Of a DNA stretch of 25,079 nucleotides, positions 17,116 through 25,001 are shown one piece after another; the first letter of the stretch is position 1; every line of letters starts with the position of its first letter. Source of the DNA: an uncultured Schaedlerella sp. GTDB taxonomy: Bacteria > Bacillota > Clostridia > Lachnospirales > Lachnospiraceae. The notes beneath the pieces were generated by a model. It searched no databases. It was not told the DNA's origin and saw only the letters and a program-made list of their open reading frames with translations. The position numbers and the translations under genes were made by a program. Location: contig CAKSAJ010000035.1 of NCBI GenBank assembly GCA_934435195.1, positions 1-25,079 on the forward strand, read 5' to 3'.

Positions 17116-17140
17116 CCCCCCCCCGATTTTCTTCGGAGGG
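17116..17140 (-). other. Nine-base poly-G tract within an intergenic hairpin
   Basis: A run of nine C (17116-17124; G on the transcribed sense) lies in the 66-base gap between the adhesin stop and the major pilin start. It forms one arm of a stem: 17119-17126 pairs with TCGGAGGG (17133-17140) around a six-base loop, with one G-U pair. No U-tract follows. Long G runs slip during replication, so the number of G, and with it the hairpin, may vary between cells. Confidence 0.6.
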
Positions 17141-17154
17141 TCCAGTATACTCTC

Positions 17155-20100
17155 TTATTTCATGCTCTTTTTACTACCTTTATTTTTTATATTTATCAGC
17201 ATAAGCATTCCCGCGAAGAGTATTAATATCGCTCCTGCCAATCTGTAAATAAGAACTCCACAACTGCCTGTAGATGGCAGTTCTTTCACACGGCTTTGAT
17301 TTGTAACGGTTACCGTGTCACCGTTGGTTGCACTGTTTAATCCTGTCGTTGTGCTTCCAGAATTTGTTATCGCATATGATGTAAAGTATTCCATTCCATT
17401 CACAGTAGCAACTGTAGAAGAATCTTTTATTGGCTGATCCTTATCATCAATTTCAAAAACATAATAGGTTTTTGTCAACTCCAAATTCACAAATTTATTT
17501 GATTTCGTAGTTTTTTCACCTGCATCATATGTGATGAAAATTGTCTGAAGTGGCTTACCCTTTCCGTCTGCATTTCCATATAAACCAAACTGATACATTC
17601 CACTTACTGGATTCGAATCATAACCACCTGGATTCTTAAACTTTTTCTCTACGGTAATCTCACCTTTATGGTTTGTAATTTGTAGTTCATATGTCGATTT
17701 ATATTGCTTCTTAATCTGTGGATCTTTTATGCATGCCTTCACTTCCTCAGAATAATCTGATTCACCATCATTTATTTTCGGAACCATAATATAAATCGGT
17801 TTCTGATCTAGTACATACCCATTCGGTGCCTTTGTCTCTGTCACCTTGTAAATAGTATTATATTCCATCACATAATTGACGCTTTTTCCGATTCCAAAAA
17901 TGAGTGTTCCGTTTTCGTCTGTCCTTCCATCCCATTCTTTACGTTCTGGTTCTGTAACTTCGCTAATGGCTCCTGTAGTAGAATCTCTGGTACAATTTAC
18001 TACTTTAAATTCAGCTCCAGCCAATGATGCAGACAGATTATTCTGATCTTTCTTAATGATTTGCAGCTTCATCGTACTTCCGGAAGATACTGTTCCTCCC
18101 GCGGTGTAAGAATAATTCTCCTTTTTTACATTTGTCCCGCTGGATGGAGAATATTTTTCCCAATATACTATATTTGAAAATTCTACTTTCTGCCCTGGCG
18201 GTGCATTTATTGTTGCTGTATAGGTTATCTTGACCGGTACATTATGTGGAATTTCTATCTCCAATATATTATCATCTCGGATTGAAGCAGTAACCGCAAC
18301 ATCCGCATTATTATTTTTATTAACAACTTTAATCGTTGTTATATCCAACTCCAATGTAGGACTCAATTTATCAATCAACTTCAATTTTGTGCCTTCTACT
18401 GTCGGAAGTGTTTCACCCAGCTGGTTAGCTTCAATTGTAAATGTTATATTTTGTTGATCAGAAACAAATGTTTTTCCAATCTTCTGTGGTGTTATCGTTG
18501 CAGGAGATGTTGCTGTACTGATTTCCTTTCTGTCTGTTGTTCGAAGTGTAACATGGTTCGTAAATGTCTTATTTTCTCCACCAAGCAATACTTTCGGATC
18601 TGTCACCCTGCACACAACCTGTACATCAACTGAATAATTATCTCGCTCTTTTCCTGCAATAAAATCACCCAGTTCAATCAATGCCTGATTTCCTTTCACA
18701 TAATAAGTAGTCTCCACGCTTATACCTGGATTATCTGTCTCAAGACTACCTGTTGTCTTTTCTGTCCATCCGTCTAGTCCACTGATTTCCTTTGAATGAA
18801 TATATTGTTGTTGTTTTTGCTTGTCTCCAACCCATTTGATACGGATATATGCAAGCTCCATTCCATCTGGGATTTGCTCCAATACTTGATAACTTCCAGA
18901 TAGTTCTCCTGCGTAATTCAGCTTAAATACCCATGCTGCATACTGTCCGGGACCTGTTGTTTTCTTCAATTCGCTTGCTGCGATTTTATCACTAGCTTTA
19001 TTGGAGCCGTAGTCCTTGTCCGTACCATCTTGATTACTTGTTACTGTAGTTCCATCATAAGTAAATGTCTGTCCTAATTCTTTTAAGATATCTGCACCAG
19101 AATACAGGCTTTTGTCTGCTGAACCCTGGTCAATCCATTTGGTTCCGTCATCACTTGTTTGAATCTGATTTCTATATGTAAAACAATCTCGATAATTAAC
19201 AGGTAATGATTGTGGTTCTGATTGCACAATAAAGTACAGCTTTTCTCCATTAAGAGAAATGGTATCTTTTGCCTTTACTGTCAATTCACTATAATTGTCA
19301 GTCCCAGAGAAATTCTTTCCATTCGTTAATTCCGGGTTGGTAAATTTATCCTTTATATCTCTAAGTATTTCTCGCAGATTCTTATATCCAGTAATCGTGC
19401 TTCCTCCCGGCAGCGTTCCTTGATAAATTCCCACCAGCGAATCTGAATGTAAATAAGAATTTTGCAATCCTGTACCATTTGAAATAGCATCTCTAAAAGA
19501 TGTATTTTTTAAGATTGCTGTTCCGTCAACTTCAATCACCCAGTATATCTTTCCATTTTGCCATGTGCTCGCATCTGCTTTTGGTTCTTCATAATACCAG
19601 GCTTCTTTCTTAAGATTCATTTTAAACTGCCCGGAAATGGTTATCTCTGTTTGCGAATATATTCCGGAAATATCAATTGAACTTTCACCTTTTACAACAT
19701 TTCCCGACAATGTAAATTTATTATTTACAACAGCAGAGCTAAATGTCCCGGTATTTTTAGGTGTTGCATAATATGTAAATTTGTAAGCATAATTTTTGTC
19801 AGTCCATCCAAGATCTGATGGTCTCAACGCAAATTCCGTTAATTTATCAATCTTCACCCATTTCGTTTCTATTACATCATATTTATCTGTATTTGAACTG
19901 GCTGGATTATACTTTCGCGCCTCCACTTTTACATACCCGGTATACTCCATCTTATCATTCGGAGTAAGGGTATCTTTCATTAATACCTTTGTCGCATCCC
20001 AATCACCTTGCGTTTCATTGACATTTACAGTATATGGATAACTTCCGGCCGGAACAGTAAATGTAGTATCCTGTGTTATCTTTCCGCTCGTCAGATCATA

Positions 20101-22254
20101 TTTCGGACCAGTCATTGTGATTGTCAGAGCATCTGTTGTTCCATTTCCGACCATTTTCTGGTTCCATGTATAACTACCGACAGTTTTCTGGTTATAAACT
20201 CTGTCTATTCCATAGTCGAATTTATTCTGTACATTATCTGCTGCTACCAAAAATCTATTTTTTACGTCTATACTATTTGCTTTCATGTATGCCATTGCTT
20301 CCGGCTTTACTGTAATACTATATGTCGCATAATAACCATCTCCCGGATTTACAATAATTGGTTTATCTGAGGTTCCGGTAATTTTAAAACGAGTTGGATT
20401 TGTTGTATTTGTCCAGTTGGAAGTATAGTTATCACTTTTATCCGACCACAGCGTATCGTAATCTTCTCCAGCAACTTCCGAATATGCTGTCTCTGTATTT
20501 TTTTTCGCATATAACTTGACTGAATCACGATTGTAATACACATATCCATTTGCAAGTAACTCTGGGTTCGTATATATATCTCCATAATCTAAAAAATCAC
20601 GTAGTTCAAAGTTCTTTAATGGGAAATTACTTTTGTTTTTATCCAATGAAAACTCAATTTTATAATTAATTGTGTATGAACCATCTGAATTTTTTACAAT
20701 ATTATTAGCATATTTAGCATCACGATTTTTCGCCATATCATATGTAATCTTCGGTGTAAATGAAGCCGTACCATATGCTCTCTGATAGTTCTTTAAAAAT
20801 ACATCTGCTTTATTATTGATTTCTGCTTGGTTAAGATTAACTTGTCCTTTTAGTTTTACAAAGTATGTAAGTGTACGCACCTCACCAGCTGCCATTTCGC
20901 CTATTTTCCAGACCATGCTTCCCGGTTCAGTGATTGTAGTTTCTGTTGGAACTGCCGGAATTGTCTTACCATCCGTCTTATTTCCTTTATAAATCGTACC
21001 ATGCGTTTTCCCCTCTGCAACTTTCTCATATGGATTTACTCCATTTTTATTTCCTTCAAGCGCGGTCACTGTCGTTGCAATTTGTGCATAAAAATCCACA
21101 TTGCTGCTATTATTTGTAAATGTATCCACTACCGAAACATCCGGACATCCGTCTTCTCCCGCCGTTACTGTAATCGTATATTCTAAATAATTTCCATCAT
21201 CTCGGGAAATCACATTCTTATTCTTATTACTAACACATTGTTTATCAACAGTTACTTTTCCATATTTAGCAGTCGCATCCGGTCCAAAATCCAACGAATA
21301 ATTCTTATCTGCAGTAGTCAATGTTGTTTTTCCATCCTCTGGCAACTGACTTAGTTTAACATCTCCTTCAGCATAGAACTCTCCTTCAATTACGGTATCT
21401 CCGTCAGCTTTCAATTTTTCAAGATAATCCCGTGTAAACGCAACAACAATTTTCCCGCCTTGCGGTGTAACCGTTCCTACCTCGCGCTTATTACTATCAA
21501 AAATTTTTCCTTCGGCTGTCATATTACGCAGGAGATTTGGAATATCATACGTCATTTTACAGTCATATGTTGTTAGCAACTCATTAATTGATACATTCTG
21601 ATACTGAACTGTTAACTTGATTTTCGCATCACCTGGGATTGTGTTATCTGTATTTTCCTGAATATTAATCCAATTGTCCTGTGTTGCTTCACAATACTGT
21701 AAAACAACACCTTTTAAATTCGTCTTATTCGCATCTGCACTCAGATCAAACCCTTCCGCCGCCGTCGTAGTACTTCCTGTTCCGCCTTCGCCCTCTGCTG
21801 CCGGCTCGGCTGCCATCATAATAGCCTCGTTTGCCTGTGCGGTTGGTGTTTCTGCAACATTTTCAGCTTCGGTTTCATTTTCCACATCCTGAACAGAATC
21901 TGCCTCGTTCACATCCTGTGTCTTATTTTGCTCCGAATCCTGATTCTGCTCTGTGTTATCTTCCGTCTGACTATTTTGGGTCTGCGTATCTGCATAACAC
22001 GTCTCGGTATGCGTATGTTCTTCTTTTCCGCAAATCAGCTGTCCTTCCGTGGAATAACATGCTTCCGTATGCATATGTTCTTCCTGACCACAAATCGTTT
22101 TTCTCTCCAACGTAAGTGCCGGGAGGATCAATGCGTAGACTGTACAAAAAACAACAACGCAAGAAAGACAGAGAATCATCTTTCTCCATCGCTTGAGTCG
22201 TGTTTTATCTTTTATTAAGTTTTTGAAATATTCGCTCCCTCTGTTACTCTGCAT
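17155..22254 (-). CDS. Large LPXTG tip/adhesin-like pilus protein
   Basis: 1699 residues. A long signal-type helix (about 26-48) ends in LILPALTLE. Directly after it are two tandem 20-residue units with the pattern C-G-x-E-E-H-x-H-T-E-x-C-Y (C55/H60/H62/C66 and C75/H80/H82/C86). A low-complexity acidic Gln/Glu/Asn/Thr linker follows to about 165. The rest is a chain of beta-sandwich domains of the isopeptide/Cna-B/SpaA kind, including ETKAPNGY (about 1473-1480) and a final Cna-B-like domain (ITVEKKFKNPGGY). LPSTG is at 1659-1663, then a helix and a basic tail. Its size and place before the major pilin gene fit a tip adhesin joined to the shaft by the class C sortase. AGAGGT lies eight bases before the ATG. 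The ligand is unknown. Confidence 0.92.
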   Translation of the reverse strand: MQSNRGSEYFKNLIKDKTRLKRWRKMILCLSCVVVFCTVYALILPALTLERKTICGQEEHMHTEACYSTEGQLICGKEEHTHTETCYADTQTQNSQTEDNTEQNQDSEQNKTQDVNEADSVQDVENETEAENVAETPTAQANEAIMMAAEPAAEGEGGTGSTTTAAEGFDLSADANKTNLKGVVLQYCEATQDNWINIQENTDNTIPGDAKIKLTVQYQNVSINELLTTYDCKMTYDIPNLLRNMTAEGKIFDSNKREVGTVTPQGGKIVVAFTRDYLEKLKADGDTVIEGEFYAEGDVKLSQLPEDGKTTLTTADKNYSLDFGPDATAKYGKVTVDKQCVSNKNKNVISRDDGNYLEYTITVTAGEDGCPDVSVVDTFTNNSSNVDFYAQIATTVTALEGNKNGVNPYEKVAEGKTHGTIYKGNKTDGKTIPAVPTETTITEPGSMVWKIGEMAAGEVRTLTYFVKLKGQVNLNQAEINNKADVFLKNYQRAYGTASFTPKITYDMAKNRDAKYANNIVKNSDGSYTINYKIEFSLDKNKSNFPLKNFELRDFLDYGDIYTNPELLANGYVYYNRDSVKLYAKKNTETAYSEVAGEDYDTLWSDKSDNYTSNWTNTTNPTRFKITGTSDKPIIVNPGDGYYATYSITVKPEAMAYMKANSIDVKNRFLVAADNVQNKFDYGIDRVYNQKTVGSYTWNQKMVGNGTTDALTITMTGPKYDLTSGKITQDTTFTVPAGSYPYTVNVNETQGDWDATKVLMKDTLTPNDKMEYTGYVKVEARKYNPASSNTDKYDVIETKWVKIDKLTEFALRPSDLGWTDKNYAYKFTYYATPKNTGTFSSAVVNNKFTLSGNVVKGESSIDISGIYSQTEITISGQFKMNLKKEAWYYEEPKADASTWQNGKIYWVIEVDGTAILKNTSFRDAISNGTGLQNSYLHSDSLVGIYQGTLPGGSTITGYKNLREILRDIKDKFTNPELTNGKNFSGTDNYSELTVKAKDTISLNGEKLYFIVQSEPQSLPVNYRDCFTYRNQIQTSDDGTKWIDQGSADKSLYSGADILKELGQTFTYDGTTVTSNQDGTDKDYGSNKASDKIAASELKKTTGPGQYAAWVFKLNYAGELSGSYQVLEQIPDGMELAYIRIKWVGDKQKQQQYIHSKEISGLDGWTEKTTGSLETDNPGISVETTYYVKGNQALIELGDFIAGKERDNYSVDVQVVCRVTDPKVLLGGENKTFTNHVTLRTTDRKEISTATSPATITPQKIGKTFVSDQQNITFTIEANQLGETLPTVEGTKLKLIDKLSPTLELDITTIKVVNKNNNADVAVTASIRDDNILEIEIPHNVPVKITYTATINAPPGQKVEFSNIVYWEKYSPSSGTNVKKENYSYTAGGTVSSGSTMKLQIIKKDQNNLSASLAGAEFKVVNCTRDSTTGAISEVTEPERKEWDGRTDENGTLIFGIGKSVNYVMEYNTIYKVTETKAPNGYVLDQKPIYIMVPKINDGESDYSEEVKACIKDPQIKKQYKSTYELQITNHKGEITVEKKFKNPGGYDSNPVSGMYQFGLYGNADGKGKPLQTIFITYDAGEKTTKSNKFVNLELTKTYYVFEIDDKDQPIKDSSTVATVNGMEYFTSYAITNSGSTTTGLNSATNGDTVTVTNQSRVKELPSTGSCGVLIYRLAGAILILFAGMLMLINIKNKGSKKSMK

Positions 22255-22350
22255 TACTCTACCTCTTCCGGTTTCGTATCTGCTGTGCTAATCCCTTTCT
22301 GCCTTTACCTATGATACTTTTTTATAATTCTTTTTCATTATTCTTTTTAT

Positions 22351-22941
22351 TTACTGAATACTTCCAAACTTATTGATCGGCCAGATTCGAAATACAATTT
22401 TTCCTTCAATCTGATCCTTTGAAATATCTCCGATTGTCTCGGTTCTTGAATCGACGGATGCCTCTCGGTTGTCTCCCATCAGAAACCAATGTGATTCTTC
22501 TACCTGATGTGGAAGTTCGATGTCGCAATGTCCGAGAGATTTTTCGTCCAGATAATCTTCCGTCAGTTCTTCTCCGTCCACGGATACGGTTCCATCTGCA
22601 CTGATATCAACCCACTGTCCGGGACCGGCAATCACGCGTTTTACCAGAAGTTTATTTCCCTGCCAAAATGCAACGACCTCGCCTGTTTTTAAATCATTTG
22701 TCTTTACAGAGACAACAATCTGTCCGTTCTCCAGTGTTGGGTTCATCGACTTGCCGTAAATTTGTAACACCGGCATCCACAACGTAGCTACCAATACGGA
22801 AACCGCCGCTACGACGAGCAATACCGCAATCGTTCCTCGAAGTGTCTTCCTGTAATTTGCCTGATGTCTCAATCGCTTCTTTTCATTCTCGACTTCTTCT
22901 ATTGTAGGGATATTAACTGAGAGTCTTGCCTTCTTCTTCAC
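22351..22941 (-). CDS. lepB: Type I signal peptidase (pilus operon)
   Basis: 196 residues with one membrane segment (about 36-58). The serine-lysine dyad is intact: Ser65 in YGKSMNPTL and Lys101 in KLLVKRVIAGPG; the later box GDNREASVDSR (156-166) is also present. It should cut Sec signal peptides outside the membrane. Pilus operons often carry a dedicated signal peptidase; some streptococcal SipA-type proteins have lost the catalytic residues, but this one has not. The start is GTG at 22941 with GGGGAG nine bases upstream; it overlaps the coiled-coil gene by 29 bases, so both are translated from one mRNA. A cytosolic N-terminal stretch of about 35 charged residues precedes the membrane helix. 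Confidence 0.94.
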   Translation of the reverse strand: MKKKARLSVNIPTIEEVENEKKRLRHQANYRKTLRGTIAVLLVVAAVSVLVATLWMPVLQIYGKSMNPTLENGQIVVSVKTNDLKTGEVVAFWQGNKLLVKRVIAGPGQWVDISADGTVSVDGEELTEDYLDEKSLGHCDIELPHQVEESHWFLMGDNREASVDSRTETIGDISKDQIEGKIVFRIWPINKFGSIQ

Positions 22942-23236
22942 AATCTTGGTCTCCCCTGTCCTTTTTTGCTTCTTCTATCAGTCGTGACAGCTCTTCTTCT
23001 TTCTCTTTTATCGATATAAGATATGTATCTGCTGCCATCTGTGCCGCCTGAAATACACCATTCAACTGCATCGCCGCATCCGCGATCGACCCTGCCTCCG
23101 CAATCGTGATCACTTTGGACTGAAGCTGTGCTTCCGCCTCATCCAATCGGGTCTGAAGTTCTATTTCCCGCTTCTTCATCTCATAGATCAGATCGATCAA
23201 TTCGCTTCTACTCAGATGCTTCAAATCATTCTTCAT
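22913..23236 (-). CDS. Small coiled-coil protein leading the pilus operon
   Basis: 107 residues, no signal peptide or membrane segment. It is highly charged and helical, with heptad-like spacing (MKKREIELQTRLDEAEAQLQSK) and a central stretch AEAGSIADAAMQLNGVFQAAQMAADTYL, then KEKEEELSRLIEEAKK. I recall similar short proteins at the head of sortase/signal-peptidase operons in Lachnospiraceae, sometimes labelled DNA repair protein without support. The function is unknown. Its first-gene position, the 29-base overlap with the signal peptidase gene and the promoter upstream make it an integral part of the pilus operon; it could be a cytoplasmic scaffold or assembly factor. GAGG lies about eight bases before the ATG. 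Confidence 0.85.
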   Translation of the reverse strand: MKNDLKHLSRSELIDLIYEMKKREIELQTRLDEAEAQLQSKVITIAEAGSIADAAMQLNGVFQAAQMAADTYLISIKEKEEELSRLIEEAKKDRGDQDCEEEGKTLS

Positions 23237-23281
23237 ACCATATCCTCAATTTTTTAATTTTTCGCTAAAAATTTCACTATT

Positions 23282-23291
23282 TTCACGTGAA
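23282..23291. promoter_or_regulatory. Palindrome TTCACGTGAA in the pilus leader
   Basis: A perfect 10-base palindrome within the roughly 90-base leader between the promoter and the first pilus gene. A nearby TTTCACT allows an alternative longer stem. It might be an operator, but no matching regulator gene is in the window. The leader shows no recognisable riboswitch. The 309-base gap 23237-23545 otherwise holds only the promoter and repeat copy 4. Confidence 0.3.
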
Positions 23292-23331
23292 TTTTTAACA
23301 TATTTTTAATATTTCGTTCATTTTCGCGTGT

Positions 23332-23360
23332 ATTATATAGCAACTATTTTCTCATGTCAA
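23332..23360 (-). promoter_or_regulatory. Perfect-consensus sigma-A promoter of the pilus operon
   Basis: On the minus strand TTGACA (23355-23360) and TATAAT (23332-23337) are separated by exactly 17 bases, with AT-rich sequence upstream. Transcription would start near 23325, about 90 bases before the first ATG. An exact consensus predicts strong basal expression unless repressed. Confidence 0.85.
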
Positions 23361-23400
23361 TTCAAAAATTTATTTATTTTTGGTTAAAATTTTCCAGTGT

Positions 23401-23545
23401 GGGGCCGAGAGACCAGTTGGGGACGGGGGTGAGCCATTGGGGACGGGGTTATCCGGCTTTTTTTGCAAGCAAAAAAGCCGGATAACCCCGTCCCCAATGG
23501 CTCACCCCCGTCCCCAACTGGTCTCTCGGCCCCAACTGGTCTCTC
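23401..23545. repeat. Palindromic hairpin repeat, copy 4 (longest)
   Basis: Positions 23401-23533 form a nearly perfect inverted repeat with a stem of about 66 bp, from GGGGCCGAGAGACCAGTTGG to its complement, apex GCAAGC at 23465-23470, and one extra T in the left arm. Each arm contains two GGGGACGGGG units. A direct repeat of the outer arm (CCCCAACTGGTCTCTC) follows at 23530-23545 and runs to the stop codon of the ATPase gene (23546-23548). The middle GTTATCCGGC/GCCGGATAAC differs from other copies on both arms. Confidence 0.93.
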
Positions 23546-24901
23546 TCACAATCCCGCCAGATCCACCTCATAGATAAATCTCTCTGGTTCTTTCTCCGGC
23601 TGATAAAACATGCTCAGATACCAAGGATAATACTCGATTCCTTCATTCTTCATCACATTTCCCTTGCAGAATACAATCTTTTTCCCAAAACCCCAGTTTT
23701 CCACGGCAGACACTTTATTTAGTGCTGAATGTTTCTGATAATCGTTTCCTGATTTTATTTCCAAAAGATCTACTTTCATTCCGTTTTGAATCACGAAATC
23801 CAATTCTCCGTATCTTTTTGACTCAAAATAATTTAATGAGAAGCCATTTGCCTTTATGATCTGGGCAAATGCATTTTCCAAAATGCTTCCCATATTTACT
23901 TCCATATTTCCCTGTAAGAGTTCGAATTGAATATTCTCCATGCAGGAAGCACACAAAAGTCCTGTATCTCCCATGAATAGCTTAAACAGATTTCGTTTCT
24001 CGTTAAGCTGCAGAGGTGGCTGCGGCTCTGTTACATTATATGATGGAAGTGCAACACCTGCGTCACTCAGCCAAATAAATGCATTCTCATACCGGTTCAT
24101 TCTTCCATTTTCATCAATCCGATTCAGGAAAAACCGCCTGTTCTTATCATCTAATTGTGAAGCAATGCTATCAAAAATTGCTTTTATTTTTATCTTTTCT
24201 GTACCTTTCGAATATTTTGATATATCCTGTCTGTATAATTCCAAAATACTTCTCTGAAGTTGTATTACGTTTCCAATATCATGTGTAGTTACATAGGTTT
24301 GTACAACATCCGGCATTCCCCCTACAACAATATACGTTGCAAACAGCTTCAACAAAGTTTCGTGCATCACCTGTGGAACTGGTTCTTGTTTTTCATAACA
24401 GGTCTGCAATGTTTTTAACGTAGATTGCTGTACTCCTTTTGCAATAAGATATTCTTTGAAATTCATTGGATACATATATGTGATTTCTTCAAATCCTACT
24501 GCATAGGACGGAACTTCCTTGTATCGAACTCCCAGAAGAGAGCCTGATTCTATATAATCAAATCTTCCGTCTTCCACAAGGAATTTCATCGCACATCTTG
24601 CATTCGGACATTCTTGTATCTCATCCAGAAAAATCAGTGTCTTCCCCGGTTCTAATTTCTGCATCTTAAATGCTGTGAGATTCTCGATAATCGTATTCGC
24701 ATCTAATTTTCCTTCAAAGATCTTTTCCGCCCCTTTGTCCAAGATAAAATTTATTTCAACAAAGTGTTCGTATTGCTCTTTCGCAAACTCTCGGATGATA
24801 GTTGTCTTTCCGATCTGTCGTGCTCCAATGATACAAAGTGCTTTCTTTTTCTCCTGATTTTTCCACGAAATTAATTTCTCTGAGATTTCCCTTTTTAACA
24901 T
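23546..24901 (-). CDS. AAA ATPase with DUF4143 and nuclease-like C-terminus
   Basis: 451 residues. Walker A GARQIGKT (26-33) and Walker B LIFLDE (89-94) mark an AAA_14-type ATPase; SGSLLG and the Arg-rich region after it fit the same family. A DUF4143 region follows. Near the end, ELDFVIQ (D368) and LLEIKSG (E381-x-K383) form a PD-(D/E)xK-like pattern. Such proteins are very common in anaerobic Firmicutes and Bacteroidetes, often in several copies, and their function is not settled. AGGAGG eight bases before the ATG and a promoter at 24925-24952 make it a single-gene unit. It is bounded by repeat copies 4 and 5 and has no obvious tie to pili or Pel. Confidence 0.92.
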   Translation of the reverse strand: MLKREISEKLISWKNQEKKKALCIIGARQIGKTTIIREFAKEQYEHFVEINFILDKGAEKIFEGKLDANTIIENLTAFKMQKLEPGKTLIFLDEIQECPNARCAMKFLVEDGRFDYIESGSLLGVRYKEVPSYAVGFEEITYMYPMNFKEYLIAKGVQQSTLKTLQTCYEKQEPVPQVMHETLLKLFATYIVVGGMPDVVQTYVTTHDIGNVIQLQRSILELYRQDISKYSKGTEKIKIKAIFDSIASQLDDKNRRFFLNRIDENGRMNRYENAFIWLSDAGVALPSYNVTEPQPPLQLNEKRNLFKLFMGDTGLLCASCMENIQFELLQGNMEVNMGSILENAFAQIIKANGFSLNYFESKRYGELDFVIQNGMKVDLLEIKSGNDYQKHSALNKVSAVENWGFGKKIVFCKGNVMKNEGIEYYPWYLSMFYQPEKEPERFIYEVDLAGL

Positions 24902-24924
24902 TTTTCCAGCCTCCTGATATTAGT

Positions 24925-24952
24925 ATTGTAACATTTTTCTATGGTTATTCAA
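24925..24952 (-). promoter_or_regulatory. Promoter of the ATPase gene
   Basis: On the minus strand TTGAAT (24947-24952) is followed after 16 bases by TACAAT (24925-24930). Two similar AAAAATGTWACA words lie at the -10 and just upstream of the -35, forming an imperfect GTAACA/TGTTAC pair that could be an operator. Confidence 0.55.
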
Positions 24953-25001
24953 TGTGTTTTGTTACATTTTTCCGAGTGAAGAGGGAAGGTTAGGGCCGGG
25001 A

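Noticed and set aside
17116..17124. Poly-G tract as a translational phase-variation switch
   Set aside because: It lies between genes, after the adhesin stop and before the pilin ribosome binding site, so slippage cannot shift a reading frame.
20008..20370. Plus-strand frame opposite the large adhesin gene
   Set aside because: Cys/Ile/Tyr-rich composition typical of antisense reading, no start signals, and the minus-strand gene is unambiguous.
23237..23331. c-di-GMP (GEMM) or other riboswitch in the pilus leader
   Set aside because: The AT-rich leader has only short palindromes and none of the conserved GEMM core elements.
23546..24901. ATPase as part of a defence or pilus system
   Set aside because: AAA_14/DUF4143 proteins are widespread single genes; it has its own promoter and no partner gene in the window.
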